A stretch of 38,570 nt of DNA from Nitrosopumilales archaeon. GTDB lineage: Archaea > Thermoproteota > Nitrososphaeria > Nitrososphaerales > Nitrosopumilaceae. Below are positions 1 to 8,358 of the stretch, piece after piece. A model generated the notes under the pieces. It was not told where the DNA came from, did not search any database, and saw nothing but the letters and a program-made list of their open reading frames with translations. Numbering within the stretch: position 1 is the first letter of the stretch; every line of letters begins with the position of its first letter. The stretch spans positions 1 through 38,570 of the forward strand of contig QYQE01000009.1 of NCBI GenBank assembly GCA_007280335.1. The letters are read 5' to 3'. Made by a program: the position numbers and the translations under genes.

Positions 1-135
1 ATTTTATTCTAGCAAGAAGCAGAATATCTTTTACTGATCTTCCATCCTCTTCTAATTTTATATATGGTATAAATTTCTTGAAATTTTATTTTTGCCCCTA
101 GAGAGATTTTATATATTTGTAATTTGACTGATGTT

Positions 136-687
136 ATGCTCGATTTAGTTGCAAAAAAAATGTTCCTCACAAGCGGTAAAGGAGTACATCAAGACCAGCT
201 TACAAGTTTTGAATATGCATTACGAGATGCTGGCATTCCAAACACAAATTTGGTGTTAATTTCAAGTATATTTCCACCCGGAGCAAAAATAATTTCGCGC
301 GCAGAGGGATTAAAGCTGATACGTCCAGGCAGCGTTCAATTTGTAATCTATGCACGAGAACAATCCAATGAGCCACATAGATTGATGGCAGCTTCAGTTG
401 GATTGGCAGAACCAAGTGACAAGAAAAAATGGGGATATTTATCTGAATATCACTCGTTTGGAGAAACAGGAAAAGAAGCGGGTGATTATGCTGAAGATAT
501 TGCAGCTCAGATGTTAGCCTCATCTATAGGAATACCGTTTGATGTAGACAAGAATTGGGATGAGAAAAGACAACAGTGGAAAGTATCTGGTCAAATATAC
601 AAGACTAGAAACATCACCCAGAGTGCAATTGGGGATTCCAGAGGAAGGTGGACTACAGTCTTTGCAGCTGCTGTCTTACTTCTCTAA
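136..687 (+). CDS. pdaD: Pyruvoyl-dependent arginine decarboxylase
   Basis: This enzyme converts arginine to agmatine, the first step of archaeal polyamine synthesis. The protein is about 183 residues, the normal family size. The self-cleavage site is visible as the Ser-Ser pair in LVLISSIFPP (residues 43-44 from this start); cleavage there creates the pyruvoyl cofactor on the new beta-chain N-terminus. A TTG at 124 is in frame, but I prefer the ATG at 136: a TATA-like stretch (TTTATATATTTG, about 108-119) lies 23-26 bp upstream, which fits leaderless transcription, and family members start with MLDLV-like sequences. The gene converges on deoxyhypusine synthase, which uses spermidine derived from this pathway. 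Confidence 0.93.
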   Translation: MLDLVAKKMFLTSGKGVHQDQLTSFEYALRDAGIPNTNLVLISSIFPPGAKIISRAEGLKLIRPGSVQFVIYAREQSNEPHRLMAASVGLAEPSDKKKWGYLSEYHSFGETGKEAGDYAEDIAAQMLASSIGIPFDVDKNWDEKRQQWKVSGQIYKTRNITQSAIGDSRGRWTTVFAAAVLLL

Positions 688-721
688 ATAACTTTTCTTG
701 AATAACAATAATCAGTGCTGC

Positions 722-1798
722 TTACGGCTTACCTGATCTTTTTTTGTTAAAATAAGTTTCAGATAGTTCCTTATAATACTGTCCTAACTTCTTGTACAAC
801 CGTTTTGGTTTTCGTGCACCTTCCTTACTTAGTGCATACAAGCACAGAACTGGAAACGCTATTGTGGCATCTGCATAAACTACAATGACATCCTCATGAG
901 AATCTTTTACCTTGCCCCAACTCTTGCCTTCTTGAAGCGTTGCACCAGATAAACCTCCAGTATCTGGTCTAGCATCAGTAATCTGAATGATGTAATCTTG
1001 TCCCCCATGTCCCAAACCCAAGATCTGATCTAATAGTGGACCAGTCTGCTGTGCAGTATTTTTGGGTACACCGCCACCAATCTCTACAATTCCTGCCTTT
1101 TTTGAATTGTACAAAATTGCAGCCTGTTCAATTATCTCTCTTACAAAATCTAATGCAAATGGTTTGTTGGCAAGTCTAAGAGGCGCCAGATCAAGTGCAA
1201 GCGAAGAATCTTTTAATGTTGAAATGTAGAGCGGTACATCATAATCATACGCAGAAACAACAAAGCTTCTTTCTGGATGTTTTGAATATTCTTTTGAATA
1301 TTTACCCATCCTGTTTGCAAATTCCGCCGTAGTAAATGGTTTTTCCATAGAATTATTTTCAAACATTTTTTGTACAATCAAATCTTGTTTCTTGAGCGTT
1401 TCCTTCCCTTTGATATAGACGTCTCTTATTCTGACAATATCTTTTTGATAAAGAATCATGTCATCTACTTCAAAATGCCCTTGTTTTACAGGTAGATTCC
1501 ATGCAAAATGATCCTCATGGTACAAATTAGAACCTGTAGATATTATCCAATCCACAAATCCTTTTTCAATAAGAGATTTGAACAGACCTCCAAATCCGAC
1601 TGGGGTCATGGCACCAGCAATAGTAAGACATATTGTTGCATCGTCTTCAATCATCTTGGAGAACAGTTTTGCAGCTTCACCAAGCTGTCTTGCGTTGTAA
1701 CCTGAGTTTGCATAAATTTCTACAAGATCCTCTATTTTCATGTCTGGGTTTACTTCTATGTGAGGAATATTTTTTCCATGAAAATTATGATAATCCAC
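722..1798 (-). CDS. dys: Deoxyhypusine synthase
   Basis: It transfers the aminobutyl group of spermidine to a lysine of translation factor aIF5A, the first step of hypusine formation. The 358-residue length is typical. Family signatures include TIAGAMTPVGFGG near residue 60, STGSNLYHEDHF near 88, and the catalytic lysine K246 in EIGGGVPKN. NAD-binding regions (ITDARPDTGGLSGAT) are present. It is convergent with pdaD, 34 bp apart, so the two genes are neighbours in one pathway but are not co-transcribed. The ATG at 1798 is the natural start. Confidence 0.95.
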   Translation of the reverse strand: MDYHNFHGKNIPHIEVNPDMKIEDLVEIYANSGYNARQLGEAAKLFSKMIEDDATICLTIAGAMTPVGFGGLFKSLIEKGFVDWIISTGSNLYHEDHFAWNLPVKQGHFEVDDMILYQKDIVRIRDVYIKGKETLKKQDLIVQKMFENNSMEKPFTTAEFANRMGKYSKEYSKHPERSFVVSAYDYDVPLYISTLKDSSLALDLAPLRLANKPFALDFVREIIEQAAILYNSKKAGIVEIGGGVPKNTAQQTGPLLDQILGLGHGGQDYIIQITDARPDTGGLSGATLQEGKSWGKVKDSHEDVIVVYADATIAFPVLCLYALSKEGARKPKRLYKKLGQYYKELSETYFNKKRSGKP

Positions 1799-2077
1799 TA
1801 GTCCGTAATCAAGACTCTACTAGATAATATTTTCTAATACTATCAACCATTTCGATGAAATTTTGTTAAACAAAAATATCTTATACATTTGGAGAGTATT
1901 GCAGAAAAATTCTATGAAATCATATCTGTGAAAAAATAATTTTTATAATTTGATCGTTAAACACCATTTTTAGACAATTATTCAATTTGACTGAAATTAG
2001 TAAATCACACATACTAAATTATGCAATAGTAGATCTACCAGAATCATAAAGATCAGAGATTCACTATGGATACCGTT

Positions 2078-2200
2078 CTAATCGAATTTTACCTCTTCTT
2101 GTTGTGTTGATGCGTTACAGTGTGCACACTTTTCTGATGGAGTTTTAAAATATACCATGTGGCACTGTTTACAGGCTCTCAGATCACTTAGTTTAACCAT
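2078..2200 (-). CDS. 40-residue zinc-ribbon miniprotein
   Basis: A short frame of 40 codons lies in an otherwise empty 560-bp gap. It has the pattern ACKQC (residues 9-13), then SEKCAHCNA about 14 residues later, i.e. two CxxC knuckles that can bind one zinc ion. This resembles the N-terminal half of Spt4/RpoE2-type zinc ribbons or a rubredoxin-like knuckle, but it is too short for full Spt4. The ATG is unambiguous and the frame ends in an acidic tail (QQEEVKFD). I infer a real small gene from the four well-spaced cysteines. The rest of the gap (1799-2077 and 2201-2362) shows only A/T-rich promoter-like sequence. Confidence 0.6.
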   Translation of the reverse strand: MVKLSDLRACKQCHMVYFKTPSEKCAHCNASTQQEEVKFD

Positions 2201-2362
2201 AATAATATGGCCTGTAATCATCATACAAAAATCTTATTTTAATTATAACGCCATCTTGTCATAATTTACATACAACTAAAGATTATCAGTGGTTGAAATC
2301 CCATCAACGAATGTCTTGATTTGACAATGTGATTTATTTGTAACATACGAAAAGACTGTGTA

Positions 2363-2815
2363 ATGAAGAAACAGTATAAAGAATATCTGATGCTAAACAA
2401 GAATATTCTTCTTGCTTTCTTTACATCTATTATTATTTCTGCTATAGCCGCACAAATATTCTCAATTCAAGCAAAATATGTCAATAGTTCAGCAACTCTT
2501 GCAGTTGATTTATCAGTTTATTATGCAGCTTTTTCAGGTTTTTTTTATATTGACAATAGAAAAAAATACCTCTCAGAATCAGGTAAATTAGACAAATCTA
2601 GGCTAAAAACAGATCTACTAAAAATTATCGCTTCGCTAGGATTAGGTGAAATAATTTATGTTATATGCAGATGGCTGATACAGTATTATCTATTAACTAA
2701 GGATTATGAAGCATACATTTCATCTGCTTTGGCTCAATCAATATCATTTGTAGTTTATTTGGTCTGTGTAAATCTCATAGCTAAATCGATAAGATTGTAT
2801 AAAGACAAAAATTAA
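2363..2815 (+). CDS. Four-helix membrane protein, unknown
   Basis: A 150-residue protein with about four hydrophobic segments: near residues 14-33 (ILLAFFTSIIISAIAAQIF), 45-62, 85-108 and 120-140. Short basic loops such as DNRKKYLSESGK lie on one side. I recognise no catalytic motif. The topology and size recall small GtrA-like or other archaeal orphan membrane proteins, but I would not assign a family. It converges on the next membrane gene with a 7-bp gap. Confidence 0.6.
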   Translation: MKKQYKEYLMLNKNILLAFFTSIIISAIAAQIFSIQAKYVNSSATLAVDLSVYYAAFSGFFYIDNRKKYLSESGKLDKSRLKTDLLKIIASLGLGEIIYVICRWLIQYYLLTKDYEAYISSALAQSISFVVYLVCVNLIAKSIRLYKDKN

Positions 2816-2822
2816 TTGAAGA

Positions 2823-3116
2823 TTATTTGATGAAAACAACTTTTGATTCGTCCTCAAAAAATTCTTTGAACATTATACCGCTAAAAAATAACAATCCTAT
2901 TCCTAATGCTATTTCAAGCAAATTTACAGGTACAAACCCAGCAACTTTCAGAAATACAAAATAAAGAAATATTCCAACAACAATACCAAAGATTGTAATC
3001 TTTAGGGTTTGTTTTATCCCTATTCTGCTTGCTACTCCTATTCCTACAAGTGCCTGCTCTCCGTCTTCAACAAAGATATACTTGAATGAAGTGAAAAATA
3101 CAATTAACTCAAACAT
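2823..3116 (-). CDS. Small membrane protein, FTR1/COG4280-like start, possibly truncated
   Basis: A 97-residue protein with three hydrophobic stretches. Its start, FKYIFVEDGEQALVGIGVAS, resembles the first helix of FTR1/COG4280-type permeases, in which an acidic motif (REGxEA-like) sits in the membrane; here it is VEDGEQA. Such permeases normally have about seven helices, so this copy would be an N-terminal half or a small relative. It lies just downstream of the CDF exporter on the same strand (36-bp gap), which supports a metal-related role by context only. Confidence 0.45.
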   Translation of the reverse strand: MFELIVFFTSFKYIFVEDGEQALVGIGVASRIGIKQTLKITIFGIVVGIFLYFVFLKVAGFVPVNLLEIALGIGLLFFSGIMFKEFFEDESKVVFIK

Positions 3117-3152
3117 GACGATGAATCACTATCAGAGACCATACGCTTCATT

Positions 3153-4028
3153 TTATTTGTGTGGATTGATCAAGTCATGTTCATCCTCTATCTGTATGGT
3201 GCAATGACCTATTCCAAACTTCTCGCTCATTGTCTTTTTTATCTTGTTAAGAAGTGCACTGTTTTTGTTGGCAAATTCTTCTTTTATCTTGACGTGTACA
3301 GACATTGCATACAGATTTGAAGTAAGAGACCAAACATGTAGGTCGTGTACCTCAGCTACTTCTTCAAGTCTGCCCAATGTATCAGATATTTCATCAACCT
3401 TGATTTCTTTTGGAGTTCCTTCCATGAATATGTGAAGACACTCTCTACATAATATGACACCTGAACGAATTATCATACCTCCTATACTGACACTTATCAG
3501 AAGATCTATCGTCGGATTTGGTACAAAATACATCGCTACTCCTCCTGTTATGACACCAATAGTTGAAACAAGATCCCCCATAACGTGAATGTAAGAGCCT
3601 TTTGCGTTAAGATTGGATTTGCTGTCTTTGTGTAGGAGGCGTGCCATTACCACATTTGCACAAAGACCTACTGCGGCAAAAATTATTAGAATCTGAGAGT
3701 TGATCTGTGGAGGATTGAAAAATCTGTTGTAGACCTCGTAGAAAATCACTATAGATATTACGACCAGAGATATGCCATTGACAAATGCGGCCAATATTTC
3801 TGCTCTGTGAAAACCAAATGTCAGTTGTGGAGAGTGTGGTCTTTTTGCAATCCTGAACGCAAAAAGAGAGATCCCAATTGCAACAAAGTCAAGCATTACG
3901 TGAAAAGAATCCGAGATCAGGGCAAGACTGTTACTTAGGAGTCCCCCTGCAAGCTCCAGTACAAACACTCCCACTGCAATAAAAAATACTATTCCAAGTT
4001 TTTCTTCTATGTTATGGTGACTTGCCAT
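3153..4028 (-). CDS. Cation diffusion facilitator (CzcD/ZitB-like) metal exporter
   Basis: A proton-coupled exporter of Zn2+ or related divalent metals in the cytoplasmic membrane. The 291-residue length is typical of CDF proteins. The metal site is visible as SDSFHVMLD in helix 2 (H43, D47) and YIHVMGD in helix 5 (H148, D152), the His/Asp pattern of zinc-selective members. A soluble C-terminal domain (from about residue 205) contains EVHDLHVWSL, the usual cytoplasmic metal-binding fold. It starts inside a decayed TIG-domain frame. The substrate within the Zn/Co/Cd group cannot be decided. Confidence 0.9.
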   Translation of the reverse strand: MASHHNIEEKLGIVFFIAVGVFVLELAGGLLSNSLALISDSFHVMLDFVAIGISLFAFRIAKRPHSPQLTFGFHRAEILAAFVNGISLVVISIVIFYEVYNRFFNPPQINSQILIIFAAVGLCANVVMARLLHKDSKSNLNAKGSYIHVMGDLVSTIGVITGGVAMYFVPNPTIDLLISVSIGGMIIRSGVILCRECLHIFMEGTPKEIKVDEISDTLGRLEEVAEVHDLHVWSLTSNLYAMSVHVKIKEEFANKNSALLNKIKKTMSEKFGIGHCTIQIEDEHDLINPHK

Positions 4029-4182
4029 TTACAGTATCGGTATTTGGTTGGCTTATTGGGATTATAAAATTACCTTCTGAAGAACTGTTTCCATTCTGAT
4101 TGGTAAACACAGCAGTGATTGGTCCAGTTGCGTTAGATGGAATGAGTGCATCAATCGTATTGTTTTGTATTTGTAGTTCTGA
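4012..4182 (-). pseudogene. Remnant of an IPT/TIG-domain surface protein
   Basis: A 56-codon open stretch without a start codon reads NNTIDALIPSNATGPITAVF, then NSSSEGNFIIP. This matches the consensus of an IPT/TIG immunoglobulin-like domain (a ...IxAxVPSxATGPITV... strand pattern followed by SxGNFxI). It is closed upstream by a stop at 4183-4185 and overlaps the first codons of the CDF exporter in another frame. I read it as the last domain of a lost secreted protein. Chance similarity is possible because only one domain is left. Confidence 0.45.
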
Positions 4183-4263
4183 TTAGATGTTGTAGGTTAG
4201 TAGCCTGAAATTCTCAGTGTTAGGTTTCGGGGTTTAATCAAAATGAAGTTTTGTTTAGAGTTG

Positions 4264-4962
4264 CTATTTTTTCTTGAAATTAACTAACGTAGATTTAGAT
4301 TCAGATCTTATTTTTTTATAAGATTCTAATGCAGTAATTGTAAACGTACCAACAAAGAGTGCTAGTGGTATGGACAACCATAACGAATGTCTGTAAAATA
4401 TGAAATCCACAATTAATGCAGTTAATATGCAGAAACTCTCAGAAACAACCAAGACGTAAAGGCTAGTTTTCAATATCTGTTTAGCATAAGGTTGCCTATA
4501 CAGATAGGGCATTTTTGTGACTCCTATTGCAAAATTTCTAAAAGTTGTTTTAAGACTTGGAATGAATTTCCTGTCCTTACAATCTAGTGCAGAACAGCAA
4601 CCTTCCATTACATTATCCAAATTGTATCTGCCAAGAATAGTGGCAAAGGTTGAGAATCCAGCAAGGGCATAGCCTAGAATAAATCCGATGGCTATTCCAT
4701 CAATCCTTTGGTATCCAAACAAAAAGAAGCCCGTGTTTTCTCCAATCTCGGCTGACATTATGCAAAGGATCTCAATGCCTAATGCAGATACATACATGCT
4801 TTTTATGTTCAAAAAGAATTTTGCAATTGTAGTCTTGTCAGGTTTTTTGGCGTGAATCTCAACACAGCAGCAATCATCTTTGATGCAGATCTTACACTTA
4901 GGTAATTCTCGATTACTACATACTTCAGGGATACACAAACAGTCAGCACATTTGATTTGCAT
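4264..4962 (-). CDS. Membrane protein with cysteine-rich N-terminus
   Basis: A 232-residue protein of unknown family. The first 35 residues carry nine cysteines in clusters (CADCLC, C, CKIC, CCC) typical of metal binding. At least four hydrophobic segments follow (about residues 55-72, 85-110, 165-190, 195-215). Between them is a loop with GCCSALDC. The basic C-terminus (SESKSTLVNFKKK) should be cytoplasmic. Context is metal and redox genes on both sides. A metal transporter or sensor is plausible, but this rests on cysteine content and context, not homology. Confidence 0.6.
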   Translation of the reverse strand: MQIKCADCLCIPEVCSNRELPKCKICIKDDCCCVEIHAKKPDKTTIAKFFLNIKSMYVSALGIEILCIMSAEIGENTGFFLFGYQRIDGIAIGFILGYALAGFSTFATILGRYNLDNVMEGCCSALDCKDRKFIPSLKTTFRNFAIGVTKMPYLYRQPYAKQILKTSLYVLVVSESFCILTALIVDFIFYRHSLWLSIPLALFVGTFTITALESYKKIRSESKSTLVNFKKK

Positions 4963-5021
4963 AGATCATCTTAGATTCCAAAGAGATTTAGAGTTAATGG
5001 TTAGATTCCTCATTGAACCAT

Positions 5022-5545
5022 CTATTTCGCTATTATTCCAATATCCATGTGATTGTTCATCATGGAATGCATTGACTTTCCAGCAGGAATTACATGTGTA
5101 TGTAATGTGTAATATCCAGGAGAATCAAGTGTGAATTTGACCAGATATGTTCCACCTCCTAGATTTTCAGCATCAAACATCCCGCCTATCATATTCATGC
5201 TACTCATAGGCGCACCTTCTTCTAATCCAACAGTTACCTGAGCGTCAGTTAGAGGATTACCAGTATTTTTGTCCAGTACAAGGAGTTTGACTTGAGCTTC
5301 TTTTCCCACTGTTACTTGCTGGCTTGATTGTATTTTTATATAACATTTTTTGGATCTTGATTCATCATACTTGATATCATACCGCCGCCTTCCATCATAG
5401 AATTAGTAGAAAGGTTCTTCCAGCCCTGCATCATCGATGTAGGTGAGCATCCCAGACCAAATACCGTATTTGAAAAAAGACCAGCTATCGTAACTACTGC
5501 AGCTATTGCGATTGCTGTCACTATCAAGGTTTTATTAAATGACAA
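5022..5545 (-). pseudogene. Secreted Met-rich YtkA/FixH-like protein, split by a frameshift
   Basis: Two adjacent frames look like one gene. The upstream part (5336-5545, TTG start) has a signal anchor (NKTLIVTAIAIAAVVTIAG) and Met-rich motifs (SMMQ, MMEGGGMISSMMNQ), then stops. The downstream part (5022-5309) has no signal peptide and is a YtkA/FixH-like beta domain (VKLLVLDKNTGNPLTDAQV, GGTYLVKFTLDSPGYYTLH) ending in a Met/His-rich tail. One inserted base at about 5346-5355, beside a six-A run (coding strand), joins them as ...DPKNVYIKIQSSQQVTVGKE..., about 174 residues. Met/His content suggests Cu(I) binding outside the cell. A TATA (5565-5577) and a palindromic operator lie upstream. It may be a true mutation or a sequence error. 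Confidence 0.7.
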
Positions 5546-5583
5546 TAGCTATAATGGTTTCTTGCCATATTTTAATTGAGATA

Positions 5584-5597
5584 TTTACAATTGTAAA
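5584..5597. promoter_or_regulatory. Palindromic operator TTTACAATTGTAAA, site 1
   Basis: A perfect 14-bp palindrome between the divergent Met-rich protein (start 5545) and the YHS miniprotein (start 5639). Its centre is 45.5 bp from one start and 48.5 bp from the other. TATA-like boxes lie on both sides (5565-5577 leftward, 5607-5615 rightward), each about 26 bp from its start codon. The site therefore sits just upstream of both core promoters. Confidence 0.85.
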
Positions 5598-5638
5598 ATA
5601 CTCTAGTTAAATATCTCCAGAACCATACGAGTTTGAAA

Positions 5639-5776
5639 ATGGCTATAGATCCAGTATGCAAAATGGAAGTAGATGGAAAGAGCGCGTCGTCATCAAGCCA
5701 CGGCGGTCAGACCTATTATTTTTGCTGTCCGTCATGCAAAGGCGCATTCGATAGGAATCCTGCCAAGTATTCTTGA
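5639..5776 (+). CDS. YHS-domain metal-binding miniprotein
   Basis: A 45-residue protein that is nearly all YHS domain: it opens with AIDPVCKMEVD and ends with TYYFCCPSCKGAFDRNPAKY. The three-cysteine set C7, C30, C33 (plus C29) forms the metal site, as in YHS/TRASH domains of copper chaperones and CopA N-termini. I infer a cytosolic copper shuttle or sensor. The ATG at 5639 lies 26 bp after a TATA-like box and downstream of operator site 1, so it is likely leaderless and part of the copper regulon. Confidence 0.85.
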   Translation: MAIDPVCKMEVDGKSASSSSHGGQTYYFCCPSCKGAFDRNPAKYS

Positions 5777-5848
5777 GTGCAGACTCCCACCAACAACAGT
5801 AGTGAATTTCTTAGAGAATTCTTTTCGTTGTATGATTCCATTACTGGC

Positions 5849-6994
5849 CTAGCCAAAAGTAAATGTGTAGATCTGAAAGCCTGATTGAGCCGCAATTGTA
5901 AGTGTATGTGAGCCAGCAGTACTGCTAGAGACAATATTGTATAATCTATTTTCTGACACGTGAATTATTCCATTTTGAACATCTGTACCTGCGTAGCTGG
6001 AACTAATTGGATTCCCATCAAGCATAATCTGAAGGTCAGCCTTGTTTGCTGCAACTATGTGAACATCTTTTGCAAAGTACGGCAATACTATCCTGCCTGT
6101 CTGTGATACGAGCTTCATGCTGTCGGGAAGATTCTGCCACTGGCCTTCCAAGTAAAATTTGTCTTGTTGCAGATTGGATGGAAGCGAATAACTCACGATT
6201 TCATCTGCTTTGAATCCTTCAGAATTTCCAAGAAAGCTTCTTCCAGTGGCAAAATTGTAACCAAAGTAGAGCTCCGGAGTCTGCTGGTTTGCAAACTGGT
6301 GTTCTTTTATGTTAACAAGAGACTGGTCTGAATTAACATTTAATCCCAAGCGTTGGTTTCGCTCGTCAAGAAGTTGTTGTATTACTTTTTCAGTCTCGTC
6401 ATATGCTCCCTCTCCAAAGTGCGTGTGTCGTATATGGCCTAAAGAATCCGTGAGATATTCAGCAGGCCAATATCTATTTCCAAAAGCGTTCCACGTGCTG
6501 TGATCATTGTCAAGCACTGTAGGATATTTTAGACCGTACTTTGCTACAGCCATCTTGACATTGTTGATGTCTTTCTCAAATTCAAACTCTGGAGAATGAA
6601 CTCCTATGATGAGCAATCCCTTGTCTGAATATTTTTCGTTCCACGCCTTCAGATACGGAAATGTCCTGATACAGTTGATGCAGCTGTACGTCCAGAAATC
6701 ATAGAGTACTACTTTGTCTTTCATTGCTGCCTTGAGATCTTCTGGCGTAGTGTTGACATATCCTGATATTCCTACAAGGTTTGGCGCAAGGGGATACTGG
6801 CTTTCATCAACTTGCGGCACGGTCTTTGTACCTATACTAGTTGCAGCATCAGAATTCTGCTTGTTGTCGCTTACCGGATTTTGCAGGGAAATTTCTTTTG
6901 GCTTGTCAAGTGTGGTAAAGTAATAACCAATTCCTCCTATTGCGACAACAACAATTATCGCAACTATTGCAGCGGTTTTTATTTCGTTTCTCAT
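5849..6994 (-). CDS. DipZ/TlpA-type membrane-anchored thioredoxin
   Basis: A thiol-disulfide oxidoreductase outside the cell membrane. Residues 7-27 are a signal anchor. A TlpA-like thioredoxin domain (about 75-225) has the active site WTYSCINCIR (C105, C108) and the partner loop KYPTVLDNDHSTWNAFG. The C-terminal region (about 240-381: TPELYFGY, FYLEGQW, DGNPI) matches the carbohydrate-binding-like domain of mycobacterial DipZ. In DipZ it is fused to a CcdA membrane domain; here CcdA is the separate gene just upstream, 4 bp away, so both form an operon. CcdA presumably feeds it electrons. Confidence 0.88.
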   Translation of the reverse strand: MRNEIKTAAIVAIIVVVAIGGIGYYFTTLDKPKEISLQNPVSDNKQNSDAATSIGTKTVPQVDESQYPLAPNLVGISGYVNTTPEDLKAAMKDKVVLYDFWTYSCINCIRTFPYLKAWNEKYSDKGLLIIGVHSPEFEFEKDINNVKMAVAKYGLKYPTVLDNDHSTWNAFGNRYWPAEYLTDSLGHIRHTHFGEGAYDETEKVIQQLLDERNQRLGLNVNSDQSLVNIKEHQFANQQTPELYFGYNFATGRSFLGNSEGFKADEIVSYSLPSNLQQDKFYLEGQWQNLPDSMKLVSQTGRIVLPYFAKDVHIVAANKADLQIMLDGNPISSSYAGTDVQNGIIHVSENRLYNIVSSSTAGSHTLTIAAQSGFQIYTFTFG

Positions 6995-6998
6995 AGAA

Positions 6999-7730
6999 TC
7001 AACTCAGAAGAAGATTGTTCAAAAGAGGAAAGCTGGCTATTGCTGCAAGCTGATTGGTAAAAACCAGTACTCCTAGTAACACTATGAGTGAACCCATCGT
7101 AATGGAATAGTACTTGAGATGTTTGCTTATGGATTTGATAAGTCTGGTAAATCTGGAAAAGAATACTCCCATCAAGATAAATGGAATTCCAAGTCCAAAC
7201 GAATAGCTTAGGAGTAACACAAAGGCATGGCTTGGAGTAGTAGCTGCCAAGGTGAGAATGCTTCCAAGAATTGGCCCTATGCATGGAGTCCAGCAGGTGG
7301 CAAACGCAAGACCAAAAATAAAAGAAAGAGGATAGCTGACCTTGGTTCTATTTGGAAAAATTTTTTTCTCAAAATTTAATCTTGGAATCTTGATTGACAA
7401 TAACATGAATGCGCCAAAGCCTATGATGATTATTCCTCCAACATGATTCAAATCAGATGTTAACGTGGAAGCAGCTTTGGAAAGCACGCTGTTTAGGATT
7501 ACACCAAATATTGAAAACACGACAGAAAATCCCAGAACAAAAAATATCGTATTCATCAAAACATTGAGTCTGTTGGTGGCAAGATTGATGGTACCATTGT
7601 TTCGTTGAAGCTCGGTAATAGTTGTTCCAGATATGTATGCAATAAATGCAGGTATTACAGGCAATATGCATGGAGCTAGAAAAGATCCAAGGCCTGCTAA
7701 AGCCGCAATTGCAATGGTAAGCTCCTGCAT
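6999..7730 (-). CDS. ccdA: CcdA/DsbD-type transmembrane electron carrier
   Basis: It moves reducing equivalents from cytoplasmic thioredoxin across the membrane to extracytoplasmic thiol proteins. There are six to seven membrane segments. The redox cysteines are in LAPCILPVIP (C21) and CWTPCIGPI (C146, C150), each next to prolines as in CcdA. An in-frame TTG at 7781 would add 17 polar residues; the ATG at 7730 gives the normal CcdA start (MQELTIAIAALAGLGSFLAP), so I chose it. It is followed within 4 bp by the DipZ-like thioredoxin and preceded by the His-rich secreted protein. Confidence 0.9.
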   Translation of the reverse strand: MQELTIAIAALAGLGSFLAPCILPVIPAFIAYISGTTITELQRNNGTINLATNRLNVLMNTIFFVLGFSVVFSIFGVILNSVLSKAASTLTSDLNHVGGIIIIGFGAFMLLSIKIPRLNFEKKIFPNRTKVSYPLSFIFGLAFATCWTPCIGPILGSILTLAATTPSHAFVLLLSYSFGLGIPFILMGVFFSRFTRLIKSISKHLKYYSITMGSLIVLLGVLVFTNQLAAIASFPLLNNLLLS

Positions 7731-7790
7731 GGCTTCAGGTCTGCATCTTTTTATTAATGCTTTATTCCAAATCTCTTCCAAAACATTAGA

Positions 7791-8255
7791 CTATTTTGTG
7801 CTAAAGGAAAGTATTATTTTGTCACTATCTTTGAGGATGTATTTTTGATAGTCTGGAACTGGCTGACCGTTGACTGTCATGGTTACTTGTTTATATCCAC
7901 TAAGATTCAGTCCCCAGATGTCGAGCAGCTGCCCAAATGTGTAATATCGGTTTGCGTAAGATTCCACATGAATGGTGCCAGAAGTATCATGCGTATGTAG
8001 TGGAGCCATTCCTTTCATGCCATACGAATCAAGCGAATGATCTTGCCACATCTGCGGATCTATTCCTATCTGTGCAGGTACTGCAGCAGGCTTGCCATCT
8101 ATTACAAGGGTGAGACTTGGATGAAAGTGCATCATGCCCATGGAGTCCATTGGCGGATTGGTATAGGCATTTCCGGTTAAGGTTTTTGGCTGTTGATGTG
8201 TCATAAAAATTGCAATTCCTACAGCTATTGCTATTGCCACACATATTGCAATCAA
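7791..8255 (-). CDS. Secreted His/Met-rich protein, paralogue A
   Basis: A 154-residue protein with an N-terminal hydrophobic anchor (residues 1-19) and a histidine- and methionine-rich body: MDSMGMMHFHP, MWQDHSLDSYGMKGM, PLHTHDTSGTIHVES. The C-terminal half (VTMTVNGQPV, DSDKIILSF) looks like a ubiquitin-like beta fold. It is paralogous to 13579-14145, sharing the PVPAQIGI-type strand, the HTH...GxIHxES motif and the FGQLLDIW motif. Copper binding is a reasonable inference from side chains and operon (first gene before ccdA-dipZ), not shown. The TTG at 8255 is used because no ATG is in frame upstream. Confidence 0.75.
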   Translation of the reverse strand: MIAICVAIAIAVGIAIFMTHQQPKTLTGNAYTNPPMDSMGMMHFHPSLTLVIDGKPAAVPAQIGIDPQMWQDHSLDSYGMKGMAPLHTHDTSGTIHVESYANRYYTFGQLLDIWGLNLSGYKQVTMTVNGQPVPDYQKYILKDSDKIILSFSTK

Positions 8256-8358
8256 TTTTGGTTTCTTTGATCTTGTTCTGTTCTTTGGATTCTCGTCTTG
8301 TTTTATTTTCTTTTACCTCTTTTCATACTCAGATAACTGCCATATTAATTACTAGTAG

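Noticed and set aside
1-93. Minus-strand frame reading KKFIPYIKLEEDGRSVKDIL that runs off the left edge
   Set aside because: The sequence looks coding, but no ATG, GTG or TTG is in frame and only about 30 codons are visible; it may be the start of a gene to the left.
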